From Syngnathus acus (taxonomy: Eukaryota; Chordata; Actinopteri; Syngnathiformes; Syngnathidae): a DNA stretch of 64,000 bases. This document shows, piece by piece, positions 11,418-21,329 of this stretch. A program made the position numbers and the translations under genes. The notes under the pieces are model-generated. The model was not told the DNA's origin. It ran no database searches and saw only the letters and a list, made by a program, of their open reading frames with translations. Positions within the stretch are counted from its first letter, which is position 1; each line of letters begins with the position of its first letter. The stretch is from assembly GCF_901709675.1 (NCBI RefSeq), contig NC_051105.1, positions 372,001 through 436,000 of the forward strand, written 5' to 3'.

Positions 11418-12945
11418 TTAATGTAGACTCCAAAGGTCAAGCAGCCACCAATTGCACAGGCCAATGTTATTCGTATGAGAGTGAACCAGAAGAGGCCACA
11501 GAACCAGACAAAAAACATACAAAGCGTTTTTGTTAAAGAGTGGTGGCAAAGGAACTCTGGACGTAAACAAACAATCGGCGAGAGGAACACACACTGCGCC
11601 AGTGCGCGTAGCTGGGCACGAGCGTTCCCGCAGTCCACTATGAAGATTTGCCCGTGTGGCATGCAATGTAGCCCGCTCGGTAAGGTGAAATCTGCCCGCC
11701 CGGAGCCCTGCTTCCCAAACTGCCGGATAAGACAACAGTCCCTTGGCTCCGATTCCTCCCCAAGCGCCACCGGGACCGCAGGGTCCACTCGCTCGCCGCG
11801 ACCTCTCTTGGACTCGTGCGAGGAGACAGCCAAGACAGACATGGCCAGAGACCTGGCCGCAAGAGGCTGAGCTAGGTAATTGGGATGCCAGCCGCTGCCC
11901 CCTATTAGAAACTCCGCTGGGATTGGGCAAAGCCGCTTTCACGGCGTTTTGGATATTCTCCGGCCACGCTCCTCCCACGCATTCTTTGGTCCCACTGCCA
12001 ATCAGGGGCCGTGCCATGTAAGGTAGGTCGGCCGCAGACTTGGACAGGTGCAGGCAGGTATCGCTCAAAGCGTCTCTGTCGACGGCGTACTCCCGAGAAG
12101 GGCTCACAACAAAAGTGTAGCTGGAGTCCAAGCTGTCCGTTGGAGACGGTGCTCGGCCAGAATCGCAGCGTGTCCCGTGAGAGTGTTCATCGGAGGACTG
12201 GTGGTGACCCAAGTGAGGACGTCCTCTGGAGGTAAGATCCAGGCAGCCGTGGCTGGCCCAGAGCTATTTCCCGGGGGACAAGGCAGACCTCATAAGGCCA
12301 CGACCTGAAGTTCTTTCTCCTGCGACTCCACTCGGGTGAAGAAAACAAGGATACCGTGGACGGTTTCCTGTGCTTCCCGTTGCCCGTCGACCCTCCATCT
12401 TCTCTGCAGTCAGGGCTGTGGATTCTTGGAATGTTCTCCCGACATAATAGAAATTCCGTCTCCCGGTCCTGGTGAGACTTGAATCTGGATTCTTTCTTTG
12501 TTGACTGCACTGCTGTAGAGGTCCGTCCCCGTTCCTGGACAGAAGCGTCTTTGGGAACGTGATGACTGGTTTCTCTGCATGGAATGTCCTGAGAATGGAG
12601 CGCACGCAGCTGGCCGTGGGGGCCGCAAGCCCCGGTACGCAGAGATACACTCTGAGCGTGCACTCGGATCTCTCCGAAGGTGACAGCGTTAGGTTGGTAG
12701 CTGGGCTTGAAGGTGACTTTCTTCAGAAGCAGATTCTGCTTTGAAAGACCAGTGTCTGCTGAGCAGCCTCCTGGATTTTCTGCTGAAGTAGGAGCAGTCA
12801 AATGATTCCAAATAAAAATCAACACTCCGGCGTTTGAGATTCCTGTTGGCGGGGGATGATTCGAGCAGACCCAAGGACTTTGCTTTAAACTAAAAAAATC
12901 AATGACTGGATTATTGGGCCGCCGCCGCCGCCGCCGCCACCTCAC
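11418..12945 (-). other. Unidentified ORF-rich segment, possible gene or decayed gene
   Basis: On the minus strand, one frame is open for 252 codons (12945-12187; includes KKVTFKPSYQPNAVTFGE and KKESRFKSHQDRETEFLL). A second is open for 264 codons (12212-11418; includes SLDSSYTFVVSPSREYAVD and LHLSKSAADLPYMARP). Codon choice in parts (GAG, CTG, GTC, AAG) looks coding-like. The two frames meet near 12200-12240, where an AG acceptor (CTTACCTCCAG) or a frameshift could join them. I recognise no family. It lies between ankrd50l and trappc10. Alternatives are a fast-evolving gene with a large last exon, a pseudogene, or low-stop noncoding DNA, since a third minus frame and a plus-strand frame are also open for part of it. 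Confidence 0.25.
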
Positions 12946-13531
12946 CTGACCTCAGGTACAAATAGTTGGAATTGTAATGACAACAAACAAAGTCACTAAA
13001 TATGATACAATTAGATAAGGTTACCGTAATGTTACGGAAACAAAATCAATCATTCAATTATCATTGAAATGTGTTGCGTCTGGAGCCAAGATGCTCAAAG
13101 TGCGGCGGGAGCGCATTATCGCGATTGCTTGAGGCTCCAGTTGTTCATTCCAGGAGTGCCAACGCAGGCAAAAAGAACCAAGCCACAAAATCAAATGTTC
13201 AGTCTTACCTTAAGTCAGCTGCCCGAATCTTTGCGGCTGCCCTTCGTTCCTCCTCTGGCTGCTAGGCAACAGGCACGCGGCAGCTGTCCGAACATACAGG
13301 CGGACGGCCCTTCTTCCCTCCCAAAATAAGACAACTGTTGAGAACAATGACTTGCCGCACGGCACCAGTAGGACCAATCCGATCCGAGGACAATCTGGAC
13401 CCCGCAAGGTTGTGCCCCACCGACTGTACTGACGAGGCGAGGCGCCAGTGCACAAGATTTGCGTGATGGCGTAACATCACACAACACACAATGAATCCTG
13501 AGTGACTCACGCCTGCCACGTAATTGAGAAT

Positions 13532-13537
13532 TTTATT
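13532..13537 (-). terminator. AATAAA poly(A) signal for trappc10
   Basis: TTTATT on the plus strand is AATAAA on the minus strand, about 245 nt downstream of the trappc10 stop. The GC-rich CCCGG/CCCGCC repeat at 13660-13735 lies within this 3'UTR. Confidence 0.6.
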
Positions 13538-13659
13538 AATAATATGACTGTCAATCAAATAAGTTTTCTCCCAAACATTTACAATATACACATGGAGGCC
13601 AAACAATGAACATCACCAGCACGTGAAGTGCTCCGGTGACCGTTTTGAGTGTACGTGTG

Positions 13660-13735
13660 GCGGCCCGGCCCGCCCCGGCCCGCCCCGGCCCGCCCGCCCC
13701 GGCCCGCCCCACCCCGCCCCGGCCCGCCCCACCCC
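13660..13735. repeat. CCCGGCCCGC low-complexity tract in trappc10 3'UTR
   Basis: An imperfect repeat of 10-12 bp composed only of C and G except for a few T/A. In the trappc10 mRNA it would read as a G-rich tract between stop codon and poly(A) signal and could form G-quadruplex structure. Confidence 0.8.
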
Positions 13736-13782
13736 TTTCTCAAGTGTGAGTCGGGTGCCGCTCCAGGGGTACCTGCCGTCGG

Positions 13783-16700
13783 TCACGTGGCGTGGACCTC
13801 CACAATGTGCTCGTCGGCGGCGGGCAGGACCAGGACTTGCCGAGCGTGGCTGTGGTTGAACACCTGACCGGGACCGAAGGGGTCCAGACGGGGCAGGGCC
13901 ACGCCCCTGTGCTGCTGCTCGCCCAGCGATTGGACGCTGCCGCGACTGCGCACGCTGGCCGTGTCGGCCGCCGCGTCGTCCAAAGTCTTGTCCAGGAGAG
14001 ACAGGCTGTCGTTTTCCACCTGGCTGTCTGAAGACGCAGGGCAAATGATGGATTGACGGAGCGCGTCTTTGATATTTGGCGCGCAGCCGGCCCAAACCTT
14101 TCGGCACCGCGCGGCATTTTCACCGACCGTTTGGCTCGTCAATACTTCTGCTCTCATGATTTGATGGCGCGGCGCGTCAAGTATACCAAACACGCGCGCG
14201 GCGTTTCAGAACACGGCTGATACGACGACGGGCCGAACCATTTGGGAGGGTGTTACTGACCGGCGTCTGCTTGGACGCTGCTGGCGTTGTGAGGAAGATA
14301 CTTGAGGACCTTGATCTTGGGGAAGGGAAGATGGCCGGCGAAGAGCGGCATGACCTCGATGTGGACTTTGTGAGCCCAAGAGCCCGACGACTGCATGGAC
14401 ACCAGGCCCGAACTCCGACCGCACACTGCCCAGTTACTGCTGCTGTCTGCCACTGCACGGGAGCAGGGACGGACGCGTCAGCACTGGCACGGCACACAAA
14501 TGACTTGGCTTTCTTCTTCAAAGATTCTGAAGCGTCATTCGCAGCGACGAGTTTGGACAACTCGCGTCGCCGTCCTACCTTCATACATGACTTTGCCGCT
14601 CCCGAGGCCCTCGGCCTCTGTTTTGTCGTCGTCGGCAGCGGCCGGTTCACCGTCCGCGGGCCGGGCCGCTCGCTCGATGACCACCTCCAGGCCGCAGAGG
14701 GAGCCGGAGCGACAGTGACGCTCACCCGCCGGCGGAACCATGTCGGCTCTCACGCTGTACAAGGTCTGCCGGATCCAGAAATAAGATGACGCGACACCCG
14801 CCCGGGCCAGAGCGCCCCCTGATGTTTCTTACAGGCACGTTGTCCACCAGGAAGTGGTAGTGGAAGGGCTCGAAGGCGGCGTCCTCGCAGCGCCCGCGGG
14901 GACAGAAGCTGGCCGAGAAGACGCACTCCAGACTGGACGGGAGAGCCTCCTTGCACGTGGCCTCCCACAGGAAGTACACACTCTGCTTACTGCATAACAA
15001 CTACACACACAGGGGGGCAGGGGAGGTGGTGTCACACATCAATGGGTGGTCAAGAAGGAAAGTGTCACCTAGCCTTCATAAGTGTTGCGGAAAAGGATTT
15101 TTTTTCTTGCTTTTGGACCATCAGCTGATTAAGGTGAGCCGCTCACCTGCCGGGCGCAGGCATTGAGGCACGGCATCTCCAGAGAGGCCCGCCGCCGTGG
15201 CCCTTTCTCGGCCAGTTTGACGTGGGCCAGCGTGAAGTCGCAATCCGACACATTGTGCACGCATACCTGGATGTACTTCCTGTAGGGGGTGGGAACCGGA
15301 GAAACGCAAACAAAAAACGAGAATCAGAAGCCCCGGCGGCAGACTTAAGCAGACTTTGAGATCGGCCGCACTTTGAGAGCCCGAAAGAGACGGCCGTCGG
15401 CGCGGGTCGCCGGCTCTTACCTGTTTCCGGCCGATAGTAGCGAGTGCTCCGTCTTGAAGGGGATGTGGAAAGTGAGGCTCAGCAGGGTGGAGTAGATGGA
15501 CCACGGACAGTCGATGGACATCTGGGGACAGAGAGAGGGGGAGGCGGGCCGCGATGAAGGCGGGCCGCGATGAAGGCGGGCCGCGATGAAGGCGGGCGAT
15601 CAGGCGGGCGGGCGGACGTCCCACCCCCCGGGGAGCCGCGCCCACGGTCCCCGCTCACCCTCTGATCGATGGCAGCCATGGCCGTGTCGGGGTGACTGTA
15701 GCTGCGAGGCCGGCGCGGCGCCTCGCCGTTGGTCAGCCTTTCGTCGGGGAGCCGCTCCGGTCCAGGCGGGATGAGGCACAGGACCTCCAGATGGAACTCC
15801 AGCGTGTGGTAGGGAGGGGTGGGAGGCAGGCCAATGCTGGTCACTTTGTCCGAGGACTGGACGGACAATGCGCTCTCTGCCACGGCTGTCCAATGAGGAA
15901 GCAGCGGCGCAATTAAAGTCTGCGGTGCGATGGCCATGGCGCGCGCCGGCCATGGCATTGGCGGTATGCCTACGTACCGCCTCCGTTGTTGGCAATGCGT
16001 GCCGTGCAGCCGACGTGGGCCAGAACCGGCATGCTGTCGCTGTTACTGAGCTGCAGGGCGTCGCCCTTCCTCACGGCGTAGTGGCCAGTCAGCAGGGTGA
16101 ACTTGACCCTCTGCGGGAGGCCCGCCAGCAGCGGCTCTGAAGGCGCACAAAGGAGGATATCGCCCCGCTGGGTTGGCAGTTGGCGCGGCGACCCACCTGA
16201 AAGCGGCCGGACGCTGAGCTGCGGTTCCTGAGAGTAGACGTGGTACTGGACCGAGGGGTAGATGTGAGGCAGGACAAAGTTGACATTGGCCAAGGTGACG
16301 CACAGCTGCCGCAGCGTGTAGGCGCCCGCCTCGTTGCTCTGCGGAGAGAAAAACAAAGGCGCTCTTCGTTTGGGCCCACCCGCCGGCACGATACCAAAGA
16401 CGGTAGACAGCGGCGGCGTCTCACCGCTGCGGCCAGGACGACGCTATTGTCTCCGGGCTCCAGCGTGATGCCGCTCGCCCTCAGCACCGGCGCGCCCTCC
16501 TTCAGGGCCGCGGGCGTCGTGCCCGAGGCGCCGTTCCGGGCCAGGGGGCCGGAGGCGTCCGGAGGCGAGACGCTGTCGTGGCGACGCACCAGCAGGTGGG
16601 CGTTCCTGCACACCACGCCCGCCGAGCTGAGGGAATCGTCCGAGGGGCTGCGGTCGTGCGCCTCGTCCATCTCCGGCGGGGGGCCGGCGCTCAGGGAGGA

Positions 16701-19700
16701 CGGCCGCCCCGGCGCAGTGTCGGCCGCCTCAAAGTCCACCGTGACGGGGAGGGCCGCTCCGCGAGCGCCCCCTTTGGAGACCCGCTCGGCGTCCAGGTGG
16801 ACGCCGACAGCCAGCTCGTCCACCCGCACGGCGATAGGCATCAGGCAACGCAGCGTCAGCTCCACCTGACAACCACAATAACATTGTACCAGACAAGCGG
16901 CATATCATGTATGGCTGGAAGGAAGGAAGGAAGGAAGGAAGGAAGGAAGGAAGGAAGGAAGGAAGGAAGGAAGGAAGGAAGGAAGGAAGGAAGGAAGGAA
17001 CGAAGGAAGGAAGGAAGGAAGGAAAAAATGGCTCTCATTGTTGTGGCCCAGTGCAGAGTGACTTTGTCCCTCCTGCTTGTCAAACAAACATGTATGCCAC
17101 AGCGCAACTCGCTGCTTGAAAAACGAACGCCAGCCTTGTCATACCCGCAGGGCTGCACCAGAGTGCACGCAGGCGCCGTCCGGCCCGAATCGGATCCGCG
17201 TGAGCTGAGCCAAGACGCCCATGTCCAGCGTGGCGTACGGATCGCCGCCTGCGGAGAGAGTGTGTGAGCGAGCGGCGTCAGCGGGCTCCCCAAAAAATCC
17301 GGCAGCCGTCGCTCACCTCCATCGGCAGGCTGGCCGGCGTAGTCGAGAACGGCGCGGCAAAAGCGCATCCTCTCCTCCGCGCTGAGGTTGCCGTCACCCG
17401 CCAGTAAGGCGCTGGTGCGCAAGGAGCTGCCGCGGGACACCGGTTAAGGGAACGCAACGCGAGTCGGGAGCGCCGGCCGGCTGAGCGGCCTTTGGGTCAG
17501 CGTCGGCAGAAGAGAAGGATACTCGGCGCTTCGCCTCAGCAGCTTCTGGCACTCGCCCATCTGTTTGCGGGTGTGGGTGACCGGAAAGGTCCAGCCCTCG
17601 CAAACGTACGAACGCAGAGCCTCGGCCAGCAAGGCTTCTGCTCGCTCCGGCTCGCCCTTGCTCCTGGAACGCACGGCGCGCAAATCAAGAGACGAAGAAG
17701 AAGAAGCGTCATGGCGGTTGCTCGCTCACATGTAGAATTCCGCCAGACTTTTTCCCAACAGTCGGGCCGAGCGCAGTCTGCCGACGGCTCGGTACATCTC
17801 CATGGCCGCCTGGCACAGCTCCTAAGGCCGGATCGGGAGGGAAGGAGGAGGTGGGTGAGCGAGCGAGCGAGCCAACTTGGAGAGCGACCGTGGGCGCGCT
17901 GGCCTGGACCTCACCAGGTAATGCCTTTCAAAAGCTTCCACGGAGGACAAGGCTTCTTTCAGCTTCTTGTAGGGACTCTGCAGGCTGTTGACTGAAACAC
18001 AAAGCCCAAGCCAGCTGAGCTCAGCTCGGCCCCCGTCGGCCAACTTCTCAGAGGCATGCGGTAGCCGTTGCAGCCGCGCTATCCATCCATCTATAAACAG
18101 GTGTCAGCAATTGGGCCGGGGCGGCCCACCTACCGGTTTCGGGGCGCTCATCCCCCAGACCGGCCAGCAGGTCCACCGTCCGGTTCAAGTCTTCCGAGGT
18201 GGGACCTTTGCGCGACACCAGCCCGCACAGGTGGCCCAGAGCCTTGAGCTGCGAGCAAGTACACCCGTTCAACGACAATTAGCGCTGCGCTCGTCATCCG
18301 GACGGGGACAGATTTGGCTCGGACAAACATACACGCGTGTCGAGAGGCCAGCCGTCCTCCCCTCACCTTGTCGGCGGCGTAGGCCCACAGTCCCACCGTG
18401 TGCGAGGCGTTGGCGGCCAGCTGGGCCCGGTCGCAGCAGCTCTCGATGCGGTGCAGAACCTCCAGGCAGCTGAGGAAGACCCAGCAGTCCAGCGCCCCCC
18501 GCAGCACCGACACCTGCTGGAGGCGCGGGAGGAGGTCAGCAGGGCGCGTGCGAGCGAAGCGGGCCATTGCGGGCGGGCAAAACCAGAACCTCGAGCAGAC
18601 GCAGCTCCTGCACGCAGTTGTGCAGCAGCTCCAGGGCCCGCTGGGTCACCTCCCAGGGCCTCTGCAGGAAGATGAGCAGGGTGCACTGGCGCGAGAAGAG
18701 GTAGCTGCGCAGGTCCAGAAGGCTGGCCGAGCCGCGCTGGATGCTGTCGCGCTTCTCCATGTCGATGGGGCGCCGCAGCAGCAGGCCGCTCCAGTTCAGC
18801 ACCGGAGAGCAGAAGGAGCCCAGCCACTTGGCCGCGTCTGAGGGCGAGGGAGGGGCCGCCCCGGCCCGCAAACTCAAACGCTCGGCCCCAAAGCCCGCGC
18901 CCGCCGAGGCTTGCCGCCCCGGCCAAAAAAACGCTGGGCGTACCTCCGGCTCCAAAGTTGAGCACGTACTGCGTGAAGAGCGCGTCCAGCTCATCGTACT
19001 GGACCAAGGCGTCTTCGAACTGCTGCAACATCTCAAAGACGAACGCCAGCTCCTCCTGCGCCCACAGCACACACAGCGACCGGCAAAACCAGAGCAAAGG
19101 GCAAAGTCAAAGGAGCATTCGGGTTCACGAGGAGGTCCGGCCCCAGTTGGAACAGCGCGGCAAGATGGGCTCGGAGCCCGACTCAACCTGGACCATGAAG
19201 TACTGGCAGAAGCTCCATCCGGGCTGGGTGCGTTTCTCCCTGAGGGTCCGCATGTCGTCCTCGAAGCGCCCCAGGTTCTTGGTGAAGGACATGAGCAGGA
19301 GCGTCCTCAGCTTGAGCAGCAGAGAGTTCCACGACTCCTGAGAGCGTGACGAGTCCTTCAGCGGCTCAGACAGCACCACGCACCTGCCGGGCAGGGAGAG
19401 GGTATCGGTTGGAGGCGGCCCGCTGACACGCGCCGGGCCCCGGACGAGACCAGAGCGGAGCGGGGCGAGGCGAGGCCCTGGAAGCTGACCTGTCGTTCTG
19501 CTTGTTGCAGAAGTCGCCGCGGATTTTGTCCACGATGGACGAGCGGGGCAGAATGTTGCCTTTGTTCTTCTTGCGCGCGTCGCCGCCGTCCACCACGATG
19601 ATGAGCCAGTCGGCCGAGCCGTGCGCTCGCAGGCTGCTCTGCCATCGGCTCACGTCCTCCTTCACCGAGCCGCGGTACGCCTCGGCGTCCTGCCGAATGG

Positions 19701-20803
19701 CAGCCTCGCTAAGTCTCTCTGCGTCTTCCCTCGCTGGAGACCTTACTACTCACGCAGCAGTCGGTCCAGTAGATGTGCAGGAAGGGGAAGGTGAGCAGGG
19801 CCTTGGTGCCGTCCTTGGGCAGCAGCTCCTCCTTGAACTGGACAAAGTTGGCCTCCAGGTGGATCATCTTGGGAGCGCGTCCGTACGTCCTCAACACGCG
19901 CACACACATGGTGGGGAAACATTGAGACACGTGGAAGCCGAGCTCCCGACCGAGCGGTTGTCTCTACTGACCTCCTCCACTCCATGGGCTCGCGGGGCAG
20001 CTGCTGAGCCAGGGCTGTGTAGAGAGACGTGAACAAGGCCTGGTCCCCGGCACCTGGCGGGCGGGGCAACAAGGCTCAGCACTGGAAATCGGGACGGCGT
20101 CTTGACGACAAACCGTCTCCGTCGCTTCGTTTCAAACCTTAACTTTGGCTTGGGACGTCACGGGACAAGACCCACAAGTCAGGTGAGCCTTGGACGTGCG
20201 GGGCCAGAGACGGAGCAAACAACACTTTGGGCTTCACTTGCATGTTTGAAAGCCTAAACTTGGCTTCAAACCCTACCAGGAAAAATCGAGGTCGGATTGG
20301 AAACCTCAACTTGAACTCCGAAGTGGGACGACAGAGCGCATGCGCCGCGAAAAACGCACACCCGGCGACCCAGACAACTCAACGGCTCTCATGAAATAAG
20401 GCCGAATGAAGGACAAAAATATTTACTGCCGTGACAAGCCGGAAAAAGTCAGGTCCAACGTCAAGGCCCGCTCACCGGTGAGCGCGGCTAACCAGCTGGC
20501 TGGCCGGCTGGCTAGCGAGCCGCCGGGAGGGGAGAGGAGAGCCGAGCGAGCGAGCGAGCGGCCCCAACACCCGCACCGCAGTGTCCGGGTCCCTGTTCGA
20601 GTTGGGGAAAGACCGAGACGTTTCGTGGCGCGAACGCGCTAATCACTGCTGCAGCTACTGTTCGTGCTAAAGCTAAGGCTAACGCTCCCCGAGACGAGAC
20701 GGGACGAGACGAGAGCGGAGCGGCGCTCACATGTGACGATGGGTTTGTTCTCCATAGCGTAGATGGCGGCGGCGGCGGCGGGCTTCTCTTGACCACTGTC
20801 CAT
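13783..20803 (-). CDS. trappc10: Trafficking protein particle complex subunit 10
   Basis: TRAPPC10 (yeast Trs130) is a TRAPPII-specific subunit of a Rab GEF at the Golgi and recycling compartments. The 24 coding exons (minus) are 20803-20731, 20053-19972, 19889-19754, 19689-19490, 19383-19188, 19055-18944, 18837-18590, 18513-18367, 18248-18134, 17991-17915, 17821-17730, 17663-17523, 17426-17317, 17248-17145, 16865-16425, 16338-16197, 16136-15978, 15885-15659, 15521-15421, 15279-15147, 15000-14833, 14765-14579, 14452-14261, 14027-13783. Phases agree and total 1275 residues (human 1259). Conserved blocks are MENKPIVTCAGDQ, GRAPKMIHLEANFVQFKEELL, LPRSSIVDKIRGDFCNKQND, MSFTKNLGRFEDDMRTLREKR, EELAFVFEMLQQFEDALVQYDELDALF, IDMEKRDSIQR, ALDCWVFLSCLEVL, KGPTSEDLNRTVDLLAGLG, SPYKKLKEALSSVEAFE (helical N-terminal half), and in the beta-rich C-terminal half AYTLRQLC, YSQEPQL, QSSDKVTSI, SIDCPWSIYST, SSNWAVCG and HIEVMPLFAGHLP. 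The N-terminus has a short poly-Ala run (GCC repeats). One acceptor uses GAG (before 19889). Introns carry GGAA and 17-bp repeats but no coding-exon damage. Confidence 0.97.
15543..15598. repeat. 17-bp tandem repeat in trappc10 intron
   Basis: Three to four copies of GCGGGCCGCGATGAAGG lie in the short intron between the exons ending at 15659 and starting at 15521. It occupies about 40% of that 137-bp intron. Confidence 0.9.
16917..17024. repeat. (GGAA)n microsatellite in trappc10 intron
   Basis: About 26 GGAA units with one interruption (GAAC) about 20 units in. They lie inside the intron between the exons starting at 16865 and ending at 17145. On the transcribed strand it reads TTCC. Confidence 0.97.
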
Positions 20804-21131
20804 GTGCGTCAGCGACCGCGGCGGCGCGCCATTAAACGGAGCCGCGACCGAGCGCGGCTTGGAAGGAGCGAAGCGCTGCGGACGACTCGGACAGGCTGAG
20901 GCTCCGGTCGCTGCAGTCCGTCTCCAGGCAGTCAGTAGTCACTCACTCACTCAACCGAGGGAGGCGGAAGGAAGGAAGGAAGGAAGGAGCGGCCAAGGGG
21001 CGGGGGCGGGGCCGGGCACACGTACGCTTCCGGGAAACGCTGACGTCGTTTAAAGGACCAGCCGCAAGTTTTGTCTGTGCCTGACCGTGGTGGCCACAAT
21101 CCAAATCAGGTGGGGGAAAGAAGGGAGGGGC
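20804..21131 (-). promoter_or_regulatory. Compact trappc10 promoter interval next to the cnga4 3' end
   Basis: Only about 330 bp separate the trappc10 ATG from the cnga4 poly(A) signal. The interval is CpG-rich and contains a short GGAA run at 20968-20987. No TATA box is evident, as expected for a housekeeping gene. The transcription start cannot be placed from sequence alone. Confidence 0.45.
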
Positions 21132-21137
21132 TTTATT
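21132..21137 (-). terminator. AATAAA poly(A) signal for cnga4
   Basis: TTTATT on the plus strand, about 195 nt downstream of the cnga4 stop on its own strand. It is the first canonical hexamer after the stop. Confidence 0.6.
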
Positions 21138-21329
21138 CAACTTTTACGGAAAGGTGTCGCTGCCGCATCACAAAACAATGTTCAATTTTCTTCTTACTGA
21201 TAAACGACACAAGCTTTTCACAAGTTACATTTCTGTTCTTTCCTGCGTGGAGAGCATATACAGTATGGTTTGGTCATCTTTCTTTCGATTGCACTTCCAC
21301 ACCAGCTCGCATGTAGAATTGAAAGTGCG

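Noticed and set aside
11147-11536. Thr-His-Ser-Leu repeat ORFs
   Set aside because: Products of the CACT tetranucleotide array.
13623-13867. Pro-Arg-Gly ORFs in the CCCGG tract
   Set aside because: Low-complexity GC repeat in the trappc10 3'UTR.
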